Assembly: GCA_024349245.1 (NCBI GenBank)
Contig: JALDNG010000408.1
Coordinates: 1-64,000, forward strand
DNA length: 64,000 bases
Direction of reading: 5' to 3'
Source: Neodontobutis hainanensis
Lineage: Eukaryota; Chordata; Actinopteri; Gobiiformes; Odontobutidae
Shown here: piece by piece, positions 51,484 through 64,000 of the stretch
Layout: the number at the start of each line of letters is the position of its first letter
How positions within the stretch are numbered: the stretch's first letter is position 1
Program-made: the position numbers and the translations under genes
Notes under the pieces: model-generated
What the model was told of the DNA's origin: nothing
Database searches by the model: none
What the model saw: the letters and a program-made list of their open reading frames with translations, nothing else

Positions 51484-54400
51484 TTGAGATAAAATTAGTT
51501 CAAAATAGTATTTGAAACACAACGTGTTAAGTTTTTATTTGTGGACAGGAAGTGTAATAGATTTTAAGATATCAATGAAGGGATCAAACATGCGTAAAAT
51601 TAAGATACACAAAAAATGTCTATTTTTCAAATATTTTGAAATTAATTCAAAATTGATAAAAATTTACTTGAGTATGTAATTGTGAAGGTGGTACTGCTAG
51701 AGGTGATCCAATTTGACTCTAATATTAATATATAATATAACATGAGTAATTTAATTTGATTTTTTCAACGTGATTTAAATTTTTAGAAATTTAAATTATT
51801 TTTTGTTTTTGTTAAAAATAACACTTGTTGAATTTTTTTTTATCTGGATTGTAAAAAACAAAAATAGACATTTTATTTATTTAATTTAGGGATATTTATG
51901 ATTAAAAATATTTGAAGTCCCACTTTCACGTTTTACAAGTAAGAATGTGTTATTTGTGTCGATTTTAAATTAAATTATTGATAAACATATCTATATTTTA
52001 AAATATTACTCATCAAAATTATTTAATTTAAATAAAAATGTCATATATTATATATTTTTATGTGTGCTATGGGTTGTAAATTAAATAATCAAGATAATAG
52101 TGCTTCTTTCAAGTGCAGTGGAAAATTTTAGTTTAAACAAATATTATGAAAAATTTATTTATAAAATATTCGTAATTTAATTTGAAATTTTTAAATGCTG
52201 GATTTGGATAACTCACGTAAATATCATACTTATATTATGTATGTAATATATGATTGATAGATATATTTCATAAAATTATCAAATTATTCATTGTTTGTGA
52301 TCAAAAGAATATATTCAGTCTTTATTAATTTGTAAAAGTTCTGAATTTTTAATACTTTCCTCAAAATATCGTTAAATTTTTATAAATTTTATTAATTAAG
52401 AATACCACATAAAAAGTTATTAGAATCATGAAAAACATTTTTAGGTGTCAGAAAATTTGTTAAACATGTTTTTGAAAAGATTTCTAAATTAAAGAGATCA
52501 GAAATTTAGTTAATTTAAATAAAAATAAAGTGAATTGTAAATTTCATTTAAGAATTAAAATATAATCTAAATTAACGTTCTAAAAGGTGGCAAATATAAA
52601 ATAACAATATTTTATGATATAACATAATTTAATGCAAGCTAAATAAGTTGATTTTGTTCTTTAGAATATTGGTTTTTATCAAATAAATGATATAAAATTT
52701 TCAGTATAGGGAGTTTTACTAGCCTATTTGTCAGTATTTATATCATATAAATTTAAAATAAAATTTCAAATATTTATGATTTTGAAAATTTTTTAAGCAT
52801 TGCATAAATTAATATGAGTGACTATGTCGATTCTAAAAATGTAATAAATATTTGAAAAAACATTCATCATAGTATTAAAATTTTTATCAGTCTTCATAAA
52901 TAAATTTTTCCTGACATAAATTCTCTTCGAGTTCATGACAAATTCAAAAATAACTAAACTTCTATATCTTAAGTATATTAAATAATTAATAAATTCAGAA
53001 AATATAAAATATTTAATTTATTTTCATGATCTAAAAAAACATCAAATATACAGAATATCATATGTACAATGATCTTTGATAAATTTTAAATTCTGTAATT
53101 TATACTTTTCCATCTATGATTCAGTGATATTAAAATTTATTTTAATAACGAACGATAAAATGTCGAAACATTAAATTTCATAAAAATTAACAATTTTAAA
53201 GATAATAAATTATGAAACTGGAAAAAAGATCAATCATAAATAGTAGCATATACTTTGTCTAGATATGATAAAATATATATTTTGTCGGAAAATTAATGAT
53301 AATAAATATTTTAAGCAATAATATTTTGTTGATTGGTAAAAAATTTTAAGTAGGAAATTTAACACTTGATTTAAATGATAAAATGATTTATATTATAATT
53401 TTTAATATATTGAATTAGTCATTTAATTTTTATCATAATTAAGAATAGTTTATATTTAGTTTTGAGTAGATTCAAAAATATGATTTTAAATATATTTAAA
53501 TGAAAATATAAATCTATTAATTGATGAATATTGTAAAATTGATTTTTGCTTATCTTGATCAAAGATAAAAAACGATAAAAATAAATTAAAATCAAATTTT
53601 ATCAATTCCATATTATCATGTTTTGAGAAAAAGTTACTTCAGAAATTTTAAGTCATAAATTTGAGTAATATTGTTGAAACAATACAATTTAAATAATAAA
53701 TATTATGTTTTGCTAATAGTGACACATTTAGCCTTCCTTTTATTTTAAAACGAAAAGATTCGTGTATTTATTAAGGTGTATAATAACTATCAAAAACATT
53801 TGAATGAATTGAATATGATGTATCATATTAAGAAGGATAATATTATGAATAAATTTAAACAATTGTGTTTTATATCAATAAAATAAATTTATCAAAATAT
53901 GATTGAAGGTTAAATATAATCAATATCACATTGAATTAATGTTATAAATAATTTATAAATAAAATGGGAATATTAAAGATAATATTTTATGAGTTGATTT
54001 ATTTGTAAGATATTTATCTAAATTCATATCATCGTTGAAGAATATGGAAATCAATACAATTCTTTTTAAAAGATGACAACTTAAAAAGTAAATTCAGTCG
54101 GAAAAAGAACCAAATTGAAAGTATTTTTAAATACCTCCATAAATTTAAAGAGAAAAAATGTAAATATTTTTGCCAAAGCGATTAATATATTTATGAAAAT
54201 GTGAATTTCTTTTAGTTTAGAGAAAAATATAATATTGCTCTTTACTTCGATTTACTTTTACAAATACCCTCACATATGAGTTTATTTTGATAGATAAAAG
54301 GTTAATCATAATTTTTCATTATATTTATTTATGAAAAATTATTTTTATTTATAAACTTAAATGTAATTTTTAACAATACTAAAATAAATAGTGTCGATGA

Positions 54401-55250
54401 ACGATTTCTGTATAGATGGATAAAGTAATAAATTTATTATTTTGAAATAAAATAAGTTATTTAAATATTATATATTTTTAAACTTTACAGATATATCAAA
54501 CATATTCATAATTGATGTTTGAAAAGAATTGTTTTTGTTGTTAATTATATTTGAATAAATTGTAACATCTAAATTTGTTTGAAATTTTTTATTGTTAATC
54601 TCTAAATATTTTTCTCATGATCTTTAAGAAATAAAACTATCATATTCAAAGAAAAAATTAATTTGATGAGTTTTTTCAAGGTCATTTATAAAATACACAT
54701 TTAGTTTATAGTTATATTAGAAATGAGGCTAGTTTGTGAATATCATAAATGGAAATCTGTTTGTATTGGCTGTATATTTAAAATAAAAATTTCAGTAAAT
54801 AAATGTTAATATTCTGAGAAACATTAAGATCAATTTTTAGAAAAAATTATTCACTGTGTTATGATAATTTAAAATCATTGAATTGAAGGGGATAAGTTTT
54901 AAATTCTATGAGCATCGATTTGTTCGAATAATACGCACCTTTATAGCATAAATATTTTTAAGATAATTTATTTTTTTATCATTGATTGTATATAGATGAA
55001 AAATTTTCTGTTTGTATTTTATACATTTAACGAAAGGAGAACATAATTTTTTACAATTTGAAACATCTAGTTATAAAATTCTGCATTGACAAAAATAGAT
55101 TTTCAGTTCATCGAAAAAACATAAATTTATATTGATTAAATGAATAAATTATTAATCATGATTATATGAACATTCAATTTTTGTCTTATGGCAACCATTA
55201 TATGTTTTTTTTAAGTATTCTTCGAAAAATCCAATAATTCATATTGATAT
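51484..55250 (+). repeat. Long direct repeat, copy 2
   Basis: It matches 1-3900 nearly throughout, with run-length differences in A/T homopolymers. Upstream of 51484 the sequence is unrelated to anything earlier in the window. After about 55.25 kb it stops matching copy 1 closely and instead matches 58.35 kb onward, so the block is a mosaic. Confidence 0.9.
51668..51718 (-). CDS. Micro-exon F, copy 2 (51 nt)
   Basis: Identical in sequence and borders to the exon at 186-236 (SQIGSPLAVPPSQLHTQ). Lying between the E exons at 55.6-62.0 kb and the C-like exon at 49.6 kb, it fits a single minus-strand series. Confidence 0.55.
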
Positions 55251-55632
55251 TTATTTTGAATATTTTAATTTAAAGTTATTTTATAATAATGAGTGAGATG
55301 GAATGCTGTTTAATTATGTGCAATAAACATCATTTATAATTATTTTATTTTAAGTTTTCAAAGAATATATTTTTAAATAATTTATTGTTCATGTTTGTAA
55401 AATCATATAAATTCTGTGAAATTCACATATTCGATGTAACTTAACCCATGTTTATTCGACTTTAAAAAATATAATTTGCATTTTATCACAGGAATTGGCA
55501 AATAAATGAAAAAATTGAATTTAGAAAATATAAATCTTTATAAATATGAAAAGAAATTGTCTTTGTTCTGTGAATTAATAAAATTTAATGAACTAAATAA
55601 TTATTTGAAATAATAAATTCATAAATATTTAC

Positions 55633-55680
55633 AGGAATATTACGTAAAGGCCTTCCTCGTCTTGTTGAACTGGGCAGATC
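55633..55680 (-). CDS. Micro-exon E, array unit 1 (48 nt)
   Basis: Minus: AATATCAAG, 48 nt, GTAAATATT. It reads DLPSSTRRGRPLRNIP in phase 0. Identical to the copy at 58772. Relative to 4175 the ends and the SS.RRG.PL core are kept, and most codon changes alter the residue. Confidence 0.65.
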
Positions 55681-58600
55681 CTTGATATTATATCGTAATT
55701 TATATAGCATAATATTTGAAATATTAAACATTTATTTGGTAGTTTTAAAGAAATTTACAAATGTCCGAAGCAACAGAAGTTGAAAATAAATGCAGATCTT
55801 TATATGTTAGAACATTTTGATTAAAATGATTATTTTTGATATATGAGCATTAATTTATTCTCAAATATACATAAATGATTAAATTTATTTTAGATTTTTA
55901 ATTGTAAAGATCGTAATAAATGTCATGAACTTCTAAAATTTATGAATATTTATGTTTAATTGAATATATGAATAAATATAATTTATTTAGCTCATTTAAA
56001 TATTTTGAAATTTCTCCACTAACAATAGTCAATAGATAAATATATTTCACAGAATGATTGACGTTAACTCGTTTTTATTTCATATTGGTGACTGCAAATA
56101 ATAATTTAATAATCAAAGTAATAAGTTTGTTTCAAATAAAAGATATAATATATTATAAAATCATTTATAATTTTACATTTTGGATTGTTTTTAATTCACA
56201 AATTTATTTAAAGATAGATAATAATAATTATCATATTAAAATAATAAAACTACAACAAATACTAAAAATATAAAGTTTAATTTAGTTATTTTGAATGTTA
56301 GGTAAGGTTTATTTTATTTGATTATTACATATTTCGGTGTATAATAATTTACTAATAATCATTTATAATGAAATAATACAATAAAATATAGAAATACGTA
56401 AATATTATTAAGAATGTCATTCTTAAAAATGATTAAAATTGGAATCATATTTCAATCATGAATATCACATTTGTATTTATCTTTGATCCATATGAAAATT
56501 TGTATGCTTTATGTTAATATAATTTAAGATAAGTTTTCAGATAAAAATATTTCATATTTAGGATTTAGACGATAAACATGTGTCAATTTTAATAAATTAT
56601 TTAGAATAATAAATTGAATTTTTATCATTAATTAAGGAATATAGTTATACTTATGCTCAGGATTTTTTCAAAAATAATTTATGAAAATTGTGAAATTGAC
56701 TTAGGCTGATTTTTATTAAAAAGAATCAACATATTATTATTAAAAAGTTTTATCAAATTTTGGGAATCGTTCTAAAATAATGTTTTAAAAATTTGTTTAT
56801 GCATAAATTTAGTAATATTGGTTAATTAATACATTTTAAAAATAAATATTTTGTTATGCTAATATTGACACATATAGCCTTGCTTTTATGTTAAACTAAA
56901 GATTCGTGTATGTATTATTTCTGTAATAACTGTTAAAATATATGAAATGGATTTGATTCATAATTTTAAGAACAATATATTTTAATAAATTTTAAAAATG
57001 ATGTTTTATATCCCTAAAATAAATTTTTCAAAATATGATAAACATTAAATATTATCAAAATCACATTGATTAAATGTCAAAAATAATTAACAAATAAAAT
57101 TAGAATGTTACAGATAAAATTTTATGAGTTGATTTATTTGTTAGATATTTATTTAAATCTTTTGCATCGTAGAAGAGGATATAAATCAATACATCTCTTT
57201 TAAAAGTTAGAAAACATTTAAAGTATATTAAGTAAGAAAAAGAACATATAAGAAATATTTTTAATACTTCCACAAATTCAAATAGTAAAAATTTAAATAT
57301 ATTTGCCAAAGTGATTTATAGATTTTTGCGAATGTGAAGATCTATTAGTTTTGAGAAAATATATTTCTCTTGATTTCTATTTTAGATATTAACAGATAAG
57401 AGTTTATTTTAATCAAGACGACTAAAATTATTTTGAAAAATAATATTTATAAATTTCTCAAATTTCTTTTACATTTTTAAAATTATATTTAATTTAAAAC
57501 AATATGAAAATTACTTGTTGGGGTGTATGAATTTCCGGTTGAGGAGGCTAAAGTTAAATATTTGTAAGAAATAAAAAGATTCGTAAAATATTATTTTTGA
57601 TTTAAAAATTTGTGGAAAATCAAAATATTCATAAATGGTGTTTGAAAAGAATTGTTTTTTTTGTTGTTAATTATATTTGAATAAATTGTAACATCTAAAT
57701 TGGTTTGAAATTTTTAATTTATAGTTCATCTTTCAATATTTTTCTCATGATTTTTAAGAAATAAAACTATCATATTCAAAGAAATAAAATTTAATTTGAT
57801 GAGTTTGTTTAAGGTCATTTTATAAAATACAAATTTTTTATAGTTATATCAAAGAGAAATGAGGCTAGTTTGTGAATATTATTGATGGAAATCTGTTTGT
57901 ATTGGCTGTATATTTAAAATAAAAATTTCAGTAAATAAATGTTAAAATTCTAAGAAACATTTAGAAGAATTTTTATTAAAAAAATTATTCGCTGTTTTAT
58001 GTTAATTTATAAATCATTAAATTGATAGGCGAAAAGTTTTAATTTCTCTGAACATAGGATAGTTAGAATGATTCGCAACTTTATTAAATTAATATTTTTG
58101 AGATAATTTTATTTTATTATCATTTATTGTATATAGATGAAAAATTTTCTGTTTGTATTTTATACATTTAACGAAAGGAGAACATAATTTTTTTACAATT
58201 TGAAACATCTAGTTATCCAAAATTCTGCATTGACAAAATAGATTTTCAGTTCATCGAAAAAACATAAATTATATTGATTAAATGAATAAATTATTAATCA
58301 TGATTATATGAACATTCAATTTTTGTCTTATGCTCATTATATGTTTTGTTAAGTATTCTTCGAAAAATCCAATAATTCATATTGATATTTATTTTGAATA
58401 TTTTAATTTAAAGTTATTTTATAATAATGAGTGAGATGGAATGCTGGTTAATTATGTGCAATAAACATCATTTATAATTATTTTATTTTAAGTTTTCAAA
58501 GAATATATTTTTAAATAATTTATTGTTCATGTTTGTAAAATCATATAAATTCTGTGAAATTCACATATTCGATGTAACTTAACCCATGTTTATTCGACTT

Positions 58601-58771
58601 TAAAAATATAATTTGCATTTTTATCACAGGAATTGGCAAATAAATGAAAAAATTAGAGAATTTAGAAAATATAAATCTTTATAAATATGAAAGAAATTGT
58701 CTTTGTTCTGTGAATTATTAAATTTAATGCACAAAATAATTATTTGAAATAATAAATTCATAAATATTTAC

Positions 58772-58819
58772 AGGAATATTACGTAAAGGCCTTCCTCGTC
58801 TTGTTGAACTGGGCAGATC
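58772..58819 (-). CDS. Micro-exon E, array unit 2 (48 nt)
   Basis: Same 48 nt and splice borders as 55633 (DLPSSTRRGRPLRNIP). It lies within the near-identical block 57.63-60.23 kb, so the identity probably reflects recent duplication rather than selection. Confidence 0.65.
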
Positions 58820-61800
58820 CTTGATATTATATCGTAATTTATATAGCATAATATTTGAAATATTAAACATTTATTTGGTAGTTTTAAAGAAATTTACAAA
58901 TGTCCGAAGCAACACGAAGTTGAAAATAAATGCAGATCTTTATATGTTAGAACATTTTGATTAAAATGATTATTTTTGATATATGGGCATTAATTTTTAT
59001 TCTCAAATATACATAAATGAGTAAATTTATTTTAGATTTTTTAATTGTAAAAGATCGTAATAAATGTCATGAACTTCTAAAATTTATGAATATTTATGTT
59101 TAATTGAATATATGAATAAATATAATTTATTTAGCTCATTTAAATATTTTTGAAATTTCTCCACTAACAATAGTCAATAGATAAATATATTTCACAGAAT
59201 GATTGACGTTAACTCGTTTTTTATTTCATATTGGTGACTGCAAATAATAATTTAATAATCAAAGTAATAAGTTTGTTTCAAATAAAAGATATAATATATT
59301 ATAAAATCATTTATAATTTTACATTTTGGATTGTTTTTAATTCACAAATTTATTTAAAGATAGATAATAATAATTATCATATTAAAAATAATAAAACTAC
59401 AACAAATACTAAAAATATAAAGTTTAATTTAGTTATTTTGAATGTTAGGTAAGGTTTATTTTATTTGATTATTACATATTTCGGTGTATAATAATTTACT
59501 AATAATCATTTATAATGAAATAATACAATAAAATATAGAAATACGTAAATATTATTAAGAATGTCATTCTTAAAAATGATTAAAATTGGAATCATATTTC
59601 AATCATGAATATCCCATTTGTATTTATCTTTGATCCATATGAAAATTTGTATGCTTTATGTTAATATAATTTAAGATAAGTTTTCAGATAAAATATTTCA
59701 TATTTAGGATTTAGACGATAAACATGTGTCAATTTTAATAAATTATTTAGAATAATAAATTGAATTTTATCATAATTAAGGAATATAGTTATACTTATGC
59801 TCAGGATTTTTCAAAAATAATTTATGAAAATTGTGAAATTGACTTAGGCTGATTTTTATTAAAAAGAATCAACATATTATTATTAAAAAAGTTTTATCAA
59901 ATTTTGGGAATCGTTCTAAAATAATGTTTTAAAAATTTGTTTATGCATAAATTTTAGTAATATTGGTTAATTAATACATTTTAAAAATAAATATTTTGTT
60001 ATGCTAATATTGACACATATAGCCTTGCTTTTATGTTAAACTAAAAGATTCGTGTATGTATTATTTCTGTAATAACTGTTAAAAATATATGAAATGGATT
60101 TGATTCATAATTTTAAGAACAATATATTTTTAATAAATTTTAAAAATGATGTTTTATATCCCTAAAATAAATTTTTCAAAATATGATAAACATTAAATAT
60201 TATCAAAATCACATTGATTAAATGTCAAAAATAATTAAGAAATAAAATTAGAATGTTAGAGATAAAATTTTATGAGTTGATTTATTTGTTAGATATTTAT
60301 TTAAATTTTTTGTATCGTATAGGAAGATATAAATCGATAAAATTCTTTTAAAAAAGTCTATAAAATTTTAAGTATATTTAGTTGTAAAAAGAACCAATGA
60401 GAAAATATTTTTATACTTCAATAAAAAAAGTGAAAAAAATGTAAATATTTTTTTCATCCTGATTTATAGATTTTTGAATATTTGAATGAATTTAAGTTAT
60501 GAGAAAACTATAATGTTGTTGTATATTTCGATCCACTATTTTCAAAATTGTCAGATAAGAGTTTATTTTGATAAATAAAGGCGATTATAATTATTTTGTT
60601 AAAATAATATTTATAAATTTTCAAAATATCTTCTATCTTTAAAATTTTATATGATGTTAAACTATGTAAAATTTACAGTCGTTTATGAACGACTAAAAGG
60701 CAGATAAGGATAAAGATAAATATTAATTGAAATATTAAAATTTGAATATATTATTTATTGATTAATATTTATTGGTGTATCAAAAATTCTTTATCGATAG
60801 TATAAGGAAAAAAATATTAATTCTTAATTGTAAATTTTATTTGATTAATTTTTAACATCTAAATTCGAGTGTGAAATATTTTAAAAAAATTATTAATCTC
60901 ATAATACTTTTCTCAGACTTGAGAAGTAATAAACAGACCATATTCAATTAAAAACAATTAAATTGGATGTCTGTTAAAGAGTCTCATTCTCTTTAATAAA
61001 TCGAGTATTTTGTAATATAAAATAGAAATGCTGTTAGTTATTGATAATCATTAATGAATACCAGTTTGAATTGACAGTCAATTTAAAATAAACATATCAG
61101 TAGATAGTTGTAAAAATTAGGAAAAAATATAAGTTAATTTAAAAAAAATTGTATTGTGTTTTAATTAAATGAAAAGTCATAAAATGGGAGATCTGGAATT
61201 TTTTATTTAATTTAACATCTGATATTTATTTAAATTTGCCACCTTATTTCATAAATACTTTTTATACATTTGTATTTATTATTATAATTGTTTTTAAATA
61301 GATTAAATAACTTCCGTTTATTTTTTTAATTTTTAATAGTACAGTTAATTATTAGATTTTATTATTTTTGATACATCCAGATATTAACAAATTTTTCATT
61401 GATAAGTCGAGATTTTCGGCTTATCATAAAAACTTATAAGAAGTAATTAATAAATAATAAATTTTTCATATACAAATTATCAACGTTTGGCATTATTGCA
61501 GCCATAATATAGGTTTATTTTTAAAATTATTCATCAAAAAAATTCAATAGATCAGTATCATATTTTAATTGATATTTATTGTTAATATTTCAATTTAGTT
61601 ATCTTTTAGAAATGATTATATGGTGGTTAACTACGTGAATAAAACACCATTTTAAAAATTATTATTTTATGTTTTGAAAATTTCAATCCTTATTCACAAA
61701 AATATTTAAAGAAAATTTTGTATTCATGTTTATAAAATAATATTATCTCTGAATTTTCATAATTATAATAAAGCCAAACAAGTATGTATTCGACTTTTAA

Positions 61801-61953
61801 AATAACATTCGCATTATATCACAAGAATTGGCAAATAAATTAAATGATTAGATAATTATACGATTTACACATTCAGATTTCAAAAAAAATTTGCTTTGAA
61901 ATGTGATTGTTTTAATTATTGGCACGAAATATTCACTATTCATTTATATTTAC

Positions 61954-62004
61954 TTGACGGGGAAATAAAGGTGGCTTTTCTGTTGATGTTGAACTTGCAG
62001 AACC
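61954..62004 (-). CDS. Micro-exon E, array unit 3 (51 nt)
   Basis: Minus: ATAATACCAAG, 51 nt, GTAAATATAA. It reads GSASSTSTEKPPLFPRQ in phase 0. The most diverged E copy, one codon longer, still with GS.SS, the PL core and GTAAAT donor. A plus frame over this interval (61896-62108) is a shadow. Confidence 0.6.
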
Positions 62005-64000
62005 CTTGGTATTATATCATAGTTTATATAGCTAAAATATTTGAATTATTAAACATTTATTTGGGATTTTTAGGAAATTTTAAAATCTCCGTAGTAACAG
62101 GAAGTTGAAAATAAATGCAGATCTTTATATGTCAGAATCATTTAGATTAAAATGTAATTTTTTGACATTCGAGCATTAATTTAATTTGCTCAAAGATTCC
62201 TCAAGTATTAACTTTATTTTAGATTTTTTTAATTGTTAACATTAGTAATTAATGTTATTTTAATCTAAAATATATCATAATAATTTTTAATTTTGTTTAA
62301 TTTTATATTTGGTTTGATTTTAATTTGAATTTATTTTTATATTTTTCGAGGGATTTTAATTTACTAAAAATTTGTCTTGATGAAAATATGCCAAAAGATT
62401 AGTTGTGATAATATTTAAAAAAACATATTTAAAAATGATTAAAATTGAAATCATTTTTCAATCCTTAATATATCATTTGTATTTTCATTTTATGAAAAAT
62501 TGAGATATTTACATTTTAAAAAATGAAATTTAGTATATGATCTCAGAAAAAAGATTTCATATTTATGATTTAGACGATAAACATATGTCAAATTCAAATA
62601 GTATGTTTTATTAATTAGTCCATGTATGTTTATCATAATTAAGGAATAGAGTATTATTTATATTGGTGATAATTTCAAAAACAATTAACTTATATATGAA
62701 AGATAAATTCAAATCTCTTAATTTAGGAAAATTGTGAAATTTATTTTTGCTGATATTTATCAGAGAATAAGGTGTTAAAATATAATTTTTATCAATTTTA
62801 TGAATCATTTTTTGAGAATAAGTTAATGCAGAAATCTGAAGTGATAAATTTGAGGAATATTGGTGAATTAATACATTTTTAAAAATAATAATTCATTTAT
62901 GCTAATATTGACACATATAACCTTGCTTTTATGTTAAACTAATAGATTCGTGTATTTATTATTTGTGTAAAAACTGTCAAAAATATACGAATTGGATTTG
63001 ATTCATAATTTTAAGAACAATATATTTTGAATAAATTTTAAAAATGGTGTTTTATATCCCTTAAATAAATTTTTAAAAATATAATAAACATTCAATATTA
63101 TCAAAATCACATTGATTAAATGTCAAAAATAATTAAGAAATAAAATTAGAATGTTAGAGATAAAATTTATGAGTTGATTTATTTGTTAGATATTTATTTA
63201 AATTTTTGTATCGTATAGAAGATATAAATCGATAAAATTCTTTTAAAAAAGTCTATAAAATTTTAAGTATATTTAGTTTGTAAAAGAACCAATGAGAAAT
63301 AAATATTTTTTCATACTTCAATAAAAAAAAGTGAAAAAATGTAAATATTTTTTCATCTGATTTATAGATTTTGAATATTTGAATGAATTTAAGTTATGAG
63401 AAAACTATAATGTTGTTGTATATTTCGATCCACTATTTTCAAAATTGTCAGATAAGAGTTTATTTTGATAAATAAAGGCGATTATAATTATTTTGTTAAA
63501 ATAATATTTATAAATTTTAAAATATCTTTTATCTTTAAAATTTTATATGATGTTAAACTATGTAAAATTTACAGTCGTTTATGAACGACTAAAAGGCAGA
63601 ATAAGGATAAAGATAAATATTAATTGAAATATTAAAATTTGAATATATTATTTATTGATTAATATTTATTGGTGTATCAAAAATTCTTTATCGATAGTAT
63701 AAGGAAAAAATATTAATTCTTAATTGTAAATTTTATTTGATTAATTTTTAACATCTAAATTCGAGTGTGAAATATTTTAAAAAATTATTAATCTCATAAT
63801 ACTTTTCTCAGACTTGAAGTAATAAACAGACCATATTCAATTAGAAAACAATTAAATTGAATGTCTGTTAAGAGTCTCATTCTCTTTAATAAATCGAGTA
63901 TTTTGTAATATAAAATAGAAATGCTGTTAGTTATTGATAATCATTAATGAATACCAGTTTGAATTGACAGTCAATTTAAAATAAAAATATCAGTAGATAG
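62005..64000. other. End of window: repeat unit without a further exon
   Basis: Diverged 3.1 kb unit sequence. By spacing the next E exon would fall beyond 64 kb. No other gene is seen. Confidence 0.5.

Larger units (their letters stand above)
54515..64000 (+). repeat. Tandem array of about 3.1 kb units
   Basis: Landmarks recur at a regular spacing. The string containing AGATTCGTGTATxTATTA occurs near 53752, 56893, 60045 and 62943. The exon E neighbourhood occurs at 55633, 58772 and 61954. Pairs of neighbouring blocks are almost identical (54.52-57.09 with 57.63-60.23 kb; 60.24-61.11 with 63.13-64.00 kb), whereas other parts are clearly diverged. The array runs off the right edge of the window. 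Confidence 0.85.

Noticed and set aside
56058..59452. 71- and 73-codon frames repeated in two units (56058 and 59231)
   Set aside because: Their recurrence only reflects the duplicated 3.1 kb block; the composition is background and the frames start at non-ATG codons.
61896..62108. 70-codon plus frame with more balanced composition
   Set aside because: The balanced part is antisense to micro-exon E at 61954-62004, which has paralogues with conserved splice borders.
1..64000. CRISPR arrays, bacterial operons, rRNA genes or organelle genome
   Set aside because: No short regularly spaced repeats, no ribosome-binding-site-led gene strings, no rRNA-like conserved blocks, and no recognisable mitochondrial or plastid proteins.

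Overview
The window is very AT-rich (about four fifths A+T by eye) and gene-poor. It reads as eukaryotic nuclear DNA, most likely from an animal. Supporting signs are a divergent actin relic ending in the universal IVHRKCF tail, GT-AG splice signals, a reverse-transcriptase relic resembling the RTE clade of non-LTR retrotransposons, and a perfect match to the animal NRF-1 palindrome. The exact lineage cannot be read from the sequence. Most open frames of 60 to 90 codons are what chance gives at this composition (roughly one codon in ten is a stop) and were not annotated.

Layout. 0-8 kb: one copy of a long repeat whose other copy lies 51.5 kb away, with candidate micro-exons on the minus strand. 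9-14 kb: a less AT-rich island of broken coding sequence on the minus strand, including the reverse-transcriptase relic, followed by a plus-strand terminal exon at 14.7 kb. 15-25 kb: mostly empty, with isolated candidate exons near 17.4 and 21.0 kb, a CpG-rich NRF-1-like site at 22.16 kb and a coding-like plus frame at 23.0 kb. 25.6-26.7 kb: an intronless actin relic on the minus strand with four indels and a stop. 27-39 kb: almost featureless. 39-45.5 kb: a 2.2 kb segment present three times in tandem, each unit carrying four tiny exons on the minus strand. 46-50 kb: more tiny exons of the same style. 51.5-64 kb: the second copy of the long repeat, running into a tandem array of about 3.1 kb units, each with a related 48-51 nt exon.

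The main result is a putative modular micro-exon gene, or gene cluster, on the minus strand. The exons are about 33-63 nt, mostly exact multiples of three, open in phase 0, flanked by AG and GTAA/GTATG-type signals, and separated by introns of hundreds to thousands of bases. They stand out as small GC-richer islands. Several are paralogous to one another, so the gene appears to have grown by duplicating exon-intron cassettes. Micro-exon genes of this architecture are known for secreted proteins of parasitic flatworms (MEGs) and gall-forming or sap-feeding insects (bicycle genes). Membership of either family is not shown here: I see no signal peptide and no bicycle cysteine motif.

Caution: the long repeat copies differ largely in homopolymer length, and some apparent frameshifts fall in homopolymers, so uncorrected sequencing indels may explain part of the 'broken' genes.
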